Positions 33,917-43,095 of a stretch of DNA of 64,000 nucleotides are shown piece after piece. The stretch comes from UBA5314 sp039679855. GTDB lineage: Bacteria; Bacillota; Syntrophomonadia; Syntrophomonadales; Syntrophomonadaceae. The notes beneath the pieces are model-generated. The model saw only the letters and a program-made list of their open reading frames with translations. It ran no database searches and was not told the origin of the DNA. The stretch lies in NCBI GenBank assembly GCA_039679855.1, contig JBDKUE010000005.1:1-64000 (forward strand), given 5' to 3'. Positions within the stretch are counted from its first letter, which is position 1. Each line of letters begins with the position of its first letter. Position numbers and translations under genes: made by a program.

Positions 33917-35395
33917 TTAACTTATTAATTTTTCAACCTTCCATGCATTTTTAAACTTCTTCTTTTTTCCACCAACAGTTCTACTTGTTTCAAATTCTAC
34001 AATTCTAAATGATATTTCCATTTCTTCTAATGCTCCATTTAAATTATTAATCTTCTTTAGGCGTCTACCATTGCTTTTAACATCAATTTTTTCAATTAAT
34101 TCTTTTCGGTCTTTAAGAGTAGGCATTATATCTCCCGCTGTACTTTCTAAATATCTTTCCAACTCATCTTTTTTATGATCTTCACTAATGAGCCGATAGA
34201 GTCTATTATACTTAAATATATTTTGTAAATATTTACAGTAACCATATTCTCCAAATAACTTCATTTCTGCAATATCACCCAAATCGAATTTACATTTGTA
34301 ATACATTAATTCATTTATTCTTTTTGTAGCTTTATTATCTTCATTAACTATCTCGTCATAAACAATATTGCTATAGTCATTCGATCTAGGATATTTCTGT
34401 ATATATTCTTTAACAGTATGCTCTAGTAAAAAATCAGCTTTTTTTATTTTTTGTTTTAGTTGTGTCTCCATGCCTCCCAATTGCCTATTATTTATATTTT
34501 TAATATAAATATGGATTTTATCTTCCTCATTCTGGATTCTTCTTCTACCTAAACATTGTATTAGAACCCCAGTATCTTTAACGTCTAAAACAATATGTTT
34601 AACGTCAATGTCATTAATATTTACACCAGCATCCATACATGTAGTTGTTATAAGTATATTTTCATTAAATTTTTCACTTTCAAGCATATTGCTTATTCTT
34701 TCCTTGTCTACATGCTTATAATATCCATTCGTTTTACTACAATTAAACAAGCAATATTCCTTATATTTATTGTATAAACCAAACGCCTTTTCAACCGATT
34801 GAATAAAAAATATCCCTTTATCATTTTGCTTTATTGCCTGTTCTATAAACTTCTCTAAAGTGTCATCTTTATTATAAAAAGTGAGCTGTTCTATAAAGCT
34901 AAAATCTTGTGGTAACTCATAATCTCTGGTATCAAGCCTTTTAATATTATTAATATATCTTTTCATATAATCGCCAGTAGCTGACATTAGGATTCTCGTT
35001 ATGTTTGTTTTTGATAAAATCATATCAAGTGATATGTCTGTTGTAATATTAAAGGCAGCGTCACTTAGAAAATAATGAAACTCATCGCAAACTATGTATT
35101 CATAATCTGCGAAATCGATAAATTTGCCATTACCATTTTCCAAGCTTTGATATGATTTAATATCAATTACATGGGTTTTGTTATCTCTCATAATTTCTTT
35201 CCTAAATTGATCAACACAATTGACCCTATGTATTAACATTAATATTTTTTTATTATTTTTTTCAGCGAATGCATATAATATGTTTTTTATAAAGTGACTT
35301 TTGCCCCTACCTGTACCGGCACTAATGGTTATAATATCAGTATTCTTCCATGTTTTAATTTCATTTGGTGTAATTATTTCACTAATTCTTTTCAT
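33917..35395 (-). CDS. Superfamily 2 DEAD/DEAH-type helicase
   Basis: 492 aa. Walker A is SAGTGRGKS (motif I), motif II is DEFH (VCDEFHYF), motif III is SAT, the second RecA-like domain has TTTCMDAGVNI, and motif VI is QCLGRRR. The C-terminal 180 residues are Lys-rich and unassigned. DEAD/DEAH proteins of this size are common on Firmicute phages and mobile elements, where they serve replication or defence. No nuclease domain is visible in it. Gene order does not reveal a partner. Confidence 0.78.
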   Translation of the reverse strand: MKRISEIITPNEIKTWKNTDIITISAGTGRGKSHFIKNILYAFAEKNNKKILMLIHRVNCVDQFRKEIMRDNKTHVIDIKSYQSLENGNGKFIDFADYEYIVCDEFHYFLSDAAFNITTDISLDMILSKTNITRILMSATGDYMKRYINNIKRLDTRDYELPQDFSFIEQLTFYNKDDTLEKFIEQAIKQNDKGIFFIQSVEKAFGLYNKYKEYCLFNCSKTNGYYKHVDKERISNMLESEKFNENILITTTCMDAGVNINDIDVKHIVLDVKDTGVLIQCLGRRRIQNEEDKIHIYIKNINNRQLGGMETQLKQKIKKADFLLEHTVKEYIQKYPRSNDYSNIVYDEIVNEDNKATKRINELMYYKCKFDLGDIAEMKLFGEYGYCKYLQNIFKYNRLYRLISEDHKKDELERYLESTAGDIMPTLKDRKELIEKIDVKSNGRRLKKINNLNGALEEMEISFRIVEFETSRTVGGKKKKFKNAWKVEKLIS

Positions 35396-36313
35396 CCTTT
35401 ATATTTTTTCCTTTCTGCTTTCATATTTAGTAGTTCTCCTTTAATATTTCCTTTACTTATTAACTTTTAAAACACAAAAAAGCAACGAAACGAACCCACA
35501 AAATGTAGGCTTATCCCCTTGCTACGCTAAGGATCAGTCAATATGTAATTTTTCATAAACTTCCCTTCCTTCGTTGTTAATTTAATTAATGAGCAAGAAC
35601 AACAAAGTACGGGAAAATCAATTTATGCCGGTATGATGTTATACATTGTTCCTGCTCATTGTGCCAACTCCTATCTCAGGATAATAGATGGAGGAACCTA
35701 ACCTAATATCCCTTTGATTGCAATCTAACTTGCCTAAAACCATTATAGGACATTACAAAATATTACGCAAGCGAATTTCTAAGATATTTTGAGAATTATG
35801 GAGATAATGCGAGATAATCAAAATTATCCCGTTTTATATTTGGCTATATTTATAGTAATAATCCAATGGGAAAAATCCATGGTACAGGAATAGGGTTAAC
35901 CCTCTTTAAAAATGGTTCTTTTTATAGACTTTATTAATAGAAATCTCGTTCTAGAAACGGCGTTTGAGTAATGGGTGAAAGGTAGGGTAGGAGGTTTTAA
36001 AGCGCTTTTAGAGTGATTTTTATTTGATATTCCTAATAAGGGACTCACGTTTCGTTCCCCCCTTATACCTGCTTCAGATTCCTTACTAGGGGTAGAGATT
36101 AAACCTTATTCTTATTAAGGTTCTACCGGGGGAAACAGTATTAATTATATTCTAATTTTTGTTAGTACCCTGGCTGCTATGATGATTTCTAAATATTAGT
36201 CGCATAGCTGGTAAGAAATCGAAGTAGCTCAAAGAGATCAGGAACGTACGTCCGCTATAAAGGCTCTAGTTTTTGTAAAGTACGGCGTGGTCTATTGTAA
36301 ACATTTCTATAAA
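35396..36313. other. 900-bp non-coding region with inverted repeats
   Basis: No gene longer than a few codons is supported. A long inverted repeat lies at 35588-35660 (listed separately). Smaller hairpins include AACCTTA..TTAAGGTT near 36095-36120. The region could contain the element's origin, an RNA gene or decayed sequence. Confidence 0.4.
35588..35660. repeat. 15-bp inverted repeat with 43-bp spacer
   Basis: AATGAGCAaGAACAA (35588-35602) and TTGTTCcTGCTCATT (35646-35660) match at 14 of 15 positions. A six-codon frame (MSRNNV) overlaps the right arm on the minus strand, behind AGGAG. Function unknown; an operator, origin iteron or leader-peptide attenuator are options. Confidence 0.45.
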
Positions 36314-36961
36314 TTAATGATCGCTGGGTTTTCCTGTTAGACAAATCCACGTAACGGAATCGTTCATATAAAAACTTAAAGCCCAAACTGAATAATTTTG
36401 GTTTGTTTCGACACATGCATTTCTATATCGTAATACCCCATCTCCCAGTTCTTTTACGGGAGTTGATGCGGTTACATCAAAAATTTCTCGTGGAATTATT
36501 TTATCTTCATCATTAAGCAAAACTTTTACCATATATTCTTTAGCTAGAGGTATCCCATATTCGTTATAAAAAAGTCCTTTAATTATTTTTCCCACTACTT
36601 TATCGGCTCGGTTCCTATCTATTTTAAAGGCTGGTCTTTTTCCTAAATAGATTTTACCAGAATAAATATCTACATTTCTAAAACTCTCATTTATTTGATA
36701 CAATAATCGCTTATTCCTATTTAAACTCCTTTCTACTCTGTTCCATACGTCATGTGGTACATTCTCCTCACCAAAGCTTCTGGCAGAGGCAATAATTGTA
36801 CGGAAATACTCTTCGTCATTGGAAAAACTATTGTTACAATCCAAACAGGATGGAACTGTAATCAAGTTATTCGGAGCGGGCTTTGAGAAAAATGAATATG
36901 GAGGAACATGATCTTTTGTAGTGGCATTTTCTCCGCAATATATGCATTTCTTGTTTTCCAT
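36314..36961 (-). CDS. HNH endonuclease domain protein
   Basis: 215 aa. The N-terminus contains an HNH/treble-clef zinc module: CIYCGENATTKDHVPP, then SCLDCNNSFSNDEEYF, with CxxC pairs, the DH of the first motif and CNN of the last. The C-terminal part has no recognised domain. Proteins with this layout are often annotated only as HNH endonuclease and occur in defence and mobile loci. It lies between the helicase and the resolvase gene. The target is unknown. Confidence 0.72.
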   Translation of the reverse strand: MENKKCIYCGENATTKDHVPPYSFFSKPAPNNLITVPSCLDCNNSFSNDEEYFRTIIASARSFGEENVPHDVWNRVERSLNRNKRLLYQINESFRNVDIYSGKIYLGKRPAFKIDRNRADKVVGKIIKGLFYNEYGIPLAKEYMVKVLLNDEDKIIPREIFDVTASTPVKELGDGVLRYRNACVETNQNYSVWALSFYMNDSVTWICLTGKPSDH

Positions 36962-37024
36962 TAGCTAACCTCTTCAATGTTCTTTATTATCATTCATTTC
37001 ATATTAATTGGCCAAAACATATAA

Positions 37025-37630
37025 TTATTCCCTGCCCTCATATTGTTTTACCAGTTTATAAAATGTTGTAGTCTTTAATCCCAATTCTAACATGGCCTTT
37101 TTGGCTGTAATAATACCATCTTTCCATTCCTTATAAACATCTTCAAATCCTCCAGGATATTCTGCCCTTGGTCTACCTAAGTGCCGTCCTTGAGCTTTAG
37201 CTATTGCAATTCCTTCTGTTTGCCGTTGCTTAATGTTATTCCTCTCCTGTTCAGCAACATAGGCCAACACCTGGAGGATTAAGTCACTTATGAATGTTCC
37301 TAGTAAATCTTTATGAAGGGTAGTATCAAGCAGGGTCATATCAACAACTTTAATATCGGCTTTAATGTCTTGAGTGATCTCCTGCCACTCTCTAAGGATC
37401 TCTTTGTAATTGCGGCCAAGTCTATCGATGGATTTAACAATCAGTAAATCTCCTTCACGTAGGGCATTCTTTAGAATCTGATATTGAGCCCTATTGAAGT
37501 CCCTACCACTCTGTTTATCAACTAATACGAACCTTTCATCTACTCCAGCATCCTGCATGGCTTTAATCTGTCTTGCTTCATTTTGATCTTTATCACTGAT
37601 CCGGCAATAACCATAAATTCTATTGGTCAA
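37025..37630 (-). CDS. Serine recombinase (resolvase/invertase family)
   Basis: About 201 aa. The catalytic Ser lies in YGYCRIS at the N-terminus. The RxDRLGR-type motif appears as KSIDRLGRNYKEIL. A long E-helix (LAYVAEQERNNIKQRQ) precedes a C-terminal helix-turn-helix (TAKKAMLELGLKTTTFYKLV). TTG 37630 is the preferred start, with GGAAG upstream. It probably resolves element multimers or switches a segment. A palindrome that may be its binding site lies 50-75 bases upstream. Confidence 0.88.
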   Translation of the reverse strand: MTNRIYGYCRISDKDQNEARQIKAMQDAGVDERFVLVDKQSGRDFNRAQYQILKNALREGDLLIVKSIDRLGRNYKEILREWQEITQDIKADIKVVDMTLLDTTLHKDLLGTFISDLILQVLAYVAEQERNNIKQRQTEGIAIAKAQGRHLGRPRAEYPGGFEDVYKEWKDGIITAKKAMLELGLKTTTFYKLVKQYEGRE

Positions 37631-37678
37631 AACGAACACTTCCTTCAATTAATTTGATACATTAATCATATCAGAAGT

Positions 37679-37707
37679 ATTCGTAAATTTATATATATTT
37701 TACGAAT
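37679..37707. promoter_or_regulatory. Palindrome upstream of the resolvase gene (possible res/operator)
   Basis: ATTCGTAAA, 11 A/T bases, TTTACGAAT: perfect 9-bp arms. Further TCGTAA or TTACG half-sites recur through 37764-37862. Such clustered sites suit a resolvase recombination site. The gap to 38048 holds no gene. Confidence 0.45.
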
Positions 37708-38048
37708 ATATTCATATATAATCTAAGACTTTTGCGAATATCTTTTTGGCCTATAATTGGCTATTTTTCATTGTTCGTAATGGTACACCTTTACGATGAA
37801 ATTCAAAGTGATCGGTAACTTCTCGTAAAACTTCGGTAAATCTGCACTTACGTTTACTCGTTCGGTTGAATTCCGAAATACAAATACACCTTAAATAATC
37901 AATATACAGGGCATTAGTAATTTAAATGCTGCCGATCTTTCATAACTAATGTTCGCCAATTATAACAAGACATTATCTTTGGAAGACATAATTATGTTCA
38001 GGTAAAAAGGTTTCAGGAAAGTCTTATACTGATACAATTGTAGTAAAA

Positions 38049-40880
38049 ATGACGTTAGAGCAAAAAAAAGGTATAATAAATGTAAATTTGGCTCTAATTA
38101 GGATAACATTGGGGGTAATATTATTGCCTAAAGTAAGAATAGAGTTTTTACCTAAAGGCGATTCAAAAAAGGCACGTGATAATGCTAAAGGACATTTGCT
38201 AGAACAATTAATATCTCAGTACTTGAAAAATCGCGGTTACGAAAATATTCAACTTGATCAGAAGATAAACGGTACTGAATGGGATGTTCAAGGAAATGCC
38301 GCTTTAAGTAACGCCCCTTTGCTCGTGTCATGTAAGTGCTTGTCAACTTCAGTCTCTCCAGAACCAATAAAGGCGCTTGGATTTGATGTACAAAATTTGT
38401 CTTTCGATAATCCCACAGTAGCTGGTATCTTGATTGCTATTCCTAAAATCAGTAGTGATTCAAATACATATTGGAAATCAATCAATCCCCAATTAAAATC
38501 TAGAATACGCATTATTGAGGAAGCATTACTAATTGAAGAATTATCTAAGCAGAACAGTTGGAAATCGCCAGATACAGTTAGAGAATTGGTTGAACATATC
38601 TATCATTATGAAACTGGAGATATGAGACTCTTATATTCGGATATTGGAGCATTTTGGGTTCAGTTCATTAAAGAAAGAGACGCAAATTTTCCTAATTCAT
38701 ATTTATTATTGGATACATCAGGAGAGCTTATTGAAGATAAAAATGTTCTTGAACAATTAGATTTTCTACTAAAACTTAATGAATCAGATATAAAAGATTT
38801 ACAAATTATCAACGAACAAATTAAAACTTCTGTAAAGAAAGATTTAGACAATATTGTTCCATTAGCCCATTTAAGTACTTGCGGAAAAGGTTGGTTTGAT
38901 TACAAGTACCCTGCCCCAGCTGATTTCTTTGCAGGTAGATCTGATGAAATTTATCAATTTTTGAACTTTGTCCAAGATATAAAAAACAATAGAACTGCAT
39001 CGAGAGTATGTATAATAACAGGTACTTCAGGCATTGGTAAAAGCTCATTTATATTGAAACTCAAAGATGAAGTAATTAAATATGGCGGCTTTTTAATATC
39101 CATTAACTGTATTTCGGCTAGGGGTAAAATATTTACTGTATCATCTATGCTTAGACTAATAAATGAATTGAATAATCATGATTCCGAGATAGAGAATATA
39201 GTTCATACAATCAAATTACAGGGTATCGATTCTTTAGCTGAAGCAATTGTAAGATTATCTCATGAATTAGAAAAATGTAAAATTACTCCAATAATGATTT
39301 TTGATCAGTTTGAAACAGCTTTACTTGATGGGCCATTATCTGAAAAACTCGTTGAGTTAGTTCTTCAAATAGAAGAAGAACGCGCTAATATTATTTTTGG
39401 TTTTGCGTGGAAGACGGATTTGTGGTGGCCTGATGACCATGTACCGTACACTGCTCGGGAAAATTTAAGAAGAACGGCTTTGCCTATAAGGATAGAACAG
39501 TTTGGCCCATCAGAAACAAATATTTTGTTAAATGCATTGAACAAAGAGATAAATATGTCTTTATTACCTGAATTAAGAAAAGAGATTCAATTATTTAGTA
39601 GGGGATTTCCTTGGTTGTTAAAAAAGGTTTGTTGGCATATAGCAGAACAAATTCGGAGAGGGATAAAACAAGAAGATATATTAGATAGAAAGTTAGACTT
39701 AAGAACTCTATTTGAAACAGATTTAGTTATGCTCGATGAAGAAGAAAAAGAAATATTGAAAAAATTAGCTGCGTTCATGCCTGCCGATACTATTACTCTT
39801 GGTGAAGCTTTTTCAGATATTAATTTGCATAATTACTTAAATAAGTTTGTTGACATGAGGCTTATTATTAAGCAAGGACAAACTTATACAATATATCATG
39901 ATATCTTCAAAGAATTTTTAAGAACAGGTAGAGTTCCAATTGAAGAATCATACTTATTAAAAATGTCGCCGAATAAAGCCCTAGAAGTATTTCAAACAAT
40001 TGCTGAGTCAATTAATTATATTGATGTTGATATATTAGCTAAACAAACAAATATGAAGGTAAGTTCATTATATAACTACGTCAGAGATTTAGACGCATTA
40101 GGTATTGCTTCTATTAGGAAAGGAAAAGCTTTTATTAGCGATGAAATGGAGCAATTGCAAACAACTGAAGAATTGTTGCGCGATATTAGAAGGCGATTAT
40201 TGAGAAATACATGTATCAAAGAAATTCTAAAAATAACTAAAGACAGGAAAGAGATTGAACTTAACGAAATAGTTCAAATCCTAAAAAAGGAATTTCCCGC
40301 TGCACCACTCCAAGAAAAGACTTGGGATAATTACGCTAAATCAATGGTTAAATGGCTTCGATTTATTGGTGAATTTGATTTGAATGTTATAAACATAAAC
40401 AACGAAAGTTCAAAGTCTACAAGATTAGTCGGACCTATTACAAACGCTGAATATCCGAATAGTGTTATTTCTGGATTAATAAAATTTATTGAATTATATA
40501 AAATCAAAGATAAATTTAAGAAAAGCGAAATATCGCAAGATTTAGGCTTAAATAAAAAAACCGTTGAAAAATTCTTTATTGATGCTAGATTATTAGGCTT
40601 TGCAGAAAGATTAATAGATGGTAGCTGGCGTTTAACTAATTTAGGGCTTTCATTTTTAAATGCAGATCAAGATGGTCGAAAAGCAATTGTAGCAAAGCAG
40701 ATAAAGAATATTCAACATTTTAACGATTATCTTGACTATATTATGAAGGAACCAGGTAAACATCCAAGAGATATTATGAATGAGTTGATGAGAATTAGAG
40801 GCAAAGAGTTAACACAATCCACTTTAAGGACAATTAATATGGTGACAAGAAATTGGCTTAACTATGCAGAATTATTATAA
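38049..40880 (+). CDS. Restriction-nuclease-fold plus STAND NTPase protein (candidate phage defence)
   Basis: 943 aa. Residues about 45-165 look like a PD-(D/E)XK nuclease of the Mrr type: GHLLEQLISQYLKNRGY, then TEWDV (Asp79) and VSCKC (Lys96). A STAND/AAA-type NTPase follows, with Walker A GTSGIGKS (325-332) and Walker B IMIFDQFE (415-422). The C-terminal half is helical with winged-helix-like segments (for example IDVDILAKQTNMKVSSLYNYV). Nuclease plus STAND architecture is that of Avs-type and related anti-phage proteins, in which a sensor triggers DNA cleavage, but this C-terminus is not the usual TPR array. The ATG at 38049 lacks a ribosome site; TTG 38124 behind GGGGG may be the real start. 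Confidence 0.78.
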   Translation: MTLEQKKGIINVNLALIRITLGVILLPKVRIEFLPKGDSKKARDNAKGHLLEQLISQYLKNRGYENIQLDQKINGTEWDVQGNAALSNAPLLVSCKCLSTSVSPEPIKALGFDVQNLSFDNPTVAGILIAIPKISSDSNTYWKSINPQLKSRIRIIEEALLIEELSKQNSWKSPDTVRELVEHIYHYETGDMRLLYSDIGAFWVQFIKERDANFPNSYLLLDTSGELIEDKNVLEQLDFLLKLNESDIKDLQIINEQIKTSVKKDLDNIVPLAHLSTCGKGWFDYKYPAPADFFAGRSDEIYQFLNFVQDIKNNRTASRVCIITGTSGIGKSSFILKLKDEVIKYGGFLISINCISARGKIFTVSSMLRLINELNNHDSEIENIVHTIKLQGIDSLAEAIVRLSHELEKCKITPIMIFDQFETALLDGPLSEKLVELVLQIEEERANIIFGFAWKTDLWWPDDHVPYTARENLRRTALPIRIEQFGPSETNILLNALNKEINMSLLPELRKEIQLFSRGFPWLLKKVCWHIAEQIRRGIKQEDILDRKLDLRTLFETDLVMLDEEEKEILKKLAAFMPADTITLGEAFSDINLHNYLNKFVDMRLIIKQGQTYTIYHDIFKEFLRTGRVPIEESYLLKMSPNKALEVFQTIAESINYIDVDILAKQTNMKVSSLYNYVRDLDALGIASIRKGKAFISDEMEQLQTTEELLRDIRRRLLRNTCIKEILKITKDRKEIELNEIVQILKKEFPAAPLQEKTWDNYAKSMVKWLRFIGEFDLNVININNESSKSTRLVGPITNAEYPNSVISGLIKFIELYKIKDKFKKSEISQDLGLNKKTVEKFFIDARLLGFAERLIDGSWRLTNLGLSFLNADQDGRKAIVAKQIKNIQHFNDYLDYIMKEPGKHPRDIMNELMRIRGKELTQSTLRTINMVTRNWLNYAELL

Positions 40881-41085
40881 TTAATTTACAATCGTTGAAA
40901 TATTAGATGGTCACTGGTTAAATACAAATTATTATTTGTAAAGATATACCTTCTTACTTTGGTATAATTGATTTTAATAAAAGTGAGGTTCACAGTTTTC
41001 ATTTATGTTTCCTATACGTATCCTGAAAAGACGAAAATTATGCGTATAAAAACCTCTATAAGTACCAATGCATAGGTATCGGTGG

Positions 41086-41160
41086 TGGAACGGGCAGACA
41101 CGTACGTTTGAGGGGCGTATCCTGCGAGGGGTGCGGGTTCAAGTCCCGCTCGCCGCACCA
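41086..41160 (+). repeat. Right attachment site: partial tRNA-Leu copy
   Basis: From CGGTGGTGG to the CCA the sequence is identical to the intact tRNA-Leu, but the first acceptor bases differ (TAT in place of GCG), so the acceptor stem cannot pair and this is not a functional tRNA. Identity continues beyond the CCA into the leader of an integrase gene, showing that a second related element once sat here. Confidence 0.85.
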
Positions 41161-41286
41161 TATTTGCCTAGATATAGGGCTTTGCGAGGTTTGTTATTAG
41201 GACAAATACGCAAAGTCTTTTTCGTTTATGCGTATCTGTTAAGATCGTATTTAACCTTCTTCTTATAAAAATTAGGAGGTTTTTAT

Positions 41287-41600
41287 ATGGCTAAACGGAG
41301 AGGAAAGATTGATGAGAAACCCTAAATGAAATTCCATTATATCTGGAGGGCATGATTTTGGCTACTACACTTAATTATTTCTTGAGGACATGGAAATAAG
41401 GAACCTTGCCTATCATACTAGAAGATGGCACAAAGAAAACCTTCATTACATTAAAGTAACTTTGGGAAAACTAAACCTTCCAACCGAGCCTATTAACATT
41501 GAGGAAAAACATTTCAAGCAATGCACTCTTTACTGGAAACGTGATTGTTCCCTATCCCCAACTACAATTAATCATCGTATAAGCAGTATGAAGTAAGTGG
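41287..41600 (+). pseudogene. Decayed integrase fragment
   Basis: About the first 105 codons of a gene nearly identical to the integrase at 29367. One A is missing in the run after GATGAGA (about 41320), which breaks the frame immediately. Homology ends near 41595 at SSMK, where the intact gene has SIKQLFSFL. No catalytic domain remains. It follows the right att copy with the same spacing and ribosome site as the intact gene, so it is the left end of an older tandem element that was deleted. Confidence 0.88.
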
Positions 41601-41604
41601 GATA

Positions 41605-42135
41605 TTAAAAACTAATTAACGAATTTTTTATAATAGTATTCCTTAAATTGTTTGTTGCTTTCCATTCTAAAAACTCTTTGTAAGGTAGAGGTTTCTTTGG
41701 AACTTTCCCGCCCAGGCTTAACAATGGCACGGCCGGTTCAACCTTCTTAATATAAGCCTGAGCCTCCTCCAAGCATTCAAAATGTTCGACCCTGACGGCA
41801 GGATATCGGGCTGTATTTCTATACGTTATAAGGCACCACTTAAAGTTTTCCGCGGAACGCTCGTGATGAATGATTACAGAACCGTCTGATTCAACAGTAC
41901 ATTTGCAACGATACTCTAATATATCTGGTAGTAACGGCGCTTTAATGCCTTTGGCTCCATTTTTCATGGGAGCATTGTCCCCACCAGGAACTTTTTCTCC
42001 CTGCCGAACCCCAAAGGGGACCCAGTTATGCTGCAGATTTTCTATGGCGCCTGCCCAGGTACCCCCTCTTCCTTCCGCTGAAGAAATTACTACCGCAGAA
42101 TGAGCTAGAGTGTAGATAATATTTATTGATAACAC
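41605..42135 (-). pseudogene. C-terminal fragment of a DprA/SMF-like protein
   Basis: 176-codon frame. The segment IIYTLAHSAVVISSAEGRGG, then TWAGAIENLQHNWVPFGVR, matches the end of the Rossmann-like domain of DprA/SMF proteins, which bind single-stranded DNA. The upstream two-thirds are absent. The C-terminal extension (ECLEEAQAYIKKVEP) is unassigned. No ribosome site is seen, and the fragment abuts the decayed integrase, so truncation by element insertion or deletion is likely. Gene identity rests on a short motif. Confidence 0.5.
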
Positions 42136-42251
42136 CTTGAATTAATGGTAGTTAAACAGCGTTCACCTACTTCACCAAAAGACAACCTTGTAAATTTGAA
42201 TGCCTGCTGCAGGACGAAAGACAGGGGCTCTATATACTCGCGGTCTCAAGG

Positions 42252-42878
42252 CTATATACAAGCCGAATTCTTGAATACATTTAAAGAATGTGCCTTGATA
42301 TTGGAGGTATTTAATATAGAAGCGTTAAGACCAGGCACGACATAATTAATCTGTGAAATATGAATATAATCGGTAAGATTGTCGGCGCTGGATATATTTT
42401 CATTTATTTCTACAATTACATAGTCTGCCGTTTGTATTTCTTCCCAATATTTATCAGATGACACTCCAGGGACAAGCCGAAAATTTCCGTGCTGGTCCAT
42501 AGGGCTTACAACTGTAAAGAATATGAATTGAGGCATTTTTCTCCGAACAATACTATATTTACTATTTGCCAGCTTGCTATTTTTAACCGGCAATAAAGCT
42601 TCCCGTGAGTTCTTTGAAATTTGCTTTATTAGACTAAAACATTCTCCTGAAGGATCAGCAGCTAAGACTTGAAAATCGCTATATTGGGAATCGGAATATA
42701 TGCTGATATCTCTAAGCTCTTCTTTCCTCATGGCTAAGGCTGTATCCAACATTGTAGCTGAACAATCACCAAACGCATATCGTATTCGGCATCCAGATGA
42801 AATCAATTTAACGGCTTCCGCAGCAAATAGAAATTTCTTTTTGTATTCATCAATTTTATTAAACAAATTCATATTCAA
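42252..42878 (-). pseudogene. Truncated acetyl-CoA hydrolase / 4-hydroxybutyrate CoA-transferase (N-terminal part)
   Basis: 208 codons similar to the N-terminal half of the Cat/acetyl-CoA hydrolase family: SAEEAVKLI-like AAEAVKLISSGCRIRYAFGDC, and VSPMDQHGNFRL followed by TADYVIVEINENI. Complete proteins are about 430 aa and carry the catalytic Glu in the missing C-terminal half. The frame simply stops, and nothing resembling the remainder lies downstream. It is a remnant of a further CoA-transferase gene beside the intact butyrate operon. Confidence 0.65.
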
Positions 42879-43035
42879 TATCTCCCATCCTATTGAAGCC
42901 TTTAATATGTCTTATTAAGGCAGAGTTAATTAATAAAATGAATATTAGGCTACTATGAATAAGTATTATTACCCCCTGACACAAAGTATTGTTACCATGT
43001 TTAACAGTTATTTTCAGGATAAAGATATAAGGAAT

Positions 43036-43060
43036 GACCCCGGCGATTATATCCGGGGTC
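43036..43060 (-). terminator. Hairpin at the end of the butyrate operon
   Basis: GACCCCGG, 9-base loop, CCGGGGTC. The T-run is weak on the minus strand. It lies 36 bases past the stop of the CoA-transferase beta gene. Confidence 0.55.
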
Positions 43061-43095
43061 AAATTAAAAGAAAAAGGGGGGTTGCTAAATCACAA

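Larger units (their letters stand above)
29144..41160. mobile_element. Integrated element in tRNA-Leu(GAG), about 12 kb
   Basis: The element is bounded by the intact tRNA-Leu and by a second copy of the same tRNA sequence at 41086-41160 whose 5' acceptor strand is wrong, as expected for attL and attR. The interior is visibly AT-rich compared with both flanks. The integrase gene lies directly inside the left end. Contents: integrase, stalk protein, Spo0E-like, HTH, SEC-C, SF2 helicase, HNH, serine resolvase and nuclease-STAND protein. No conjugation, capsid or relaxase gene is seen, so it is an integrative mobilisable or satellite-like genomic island rather than a complete prophage or ICE. Confidence 0.85.

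Noticed and set aside
41084..41160. Second functional tRNA-Leu
   Set aside because: The 5' acceptor bases do not pair with the 3' strand, so it is an att copy.
29144..41160. Complete prophage or conjugative element
   Set aside because: No capsid, terminase, tail, relaxase or type IV secretion genes are present between the att sites.
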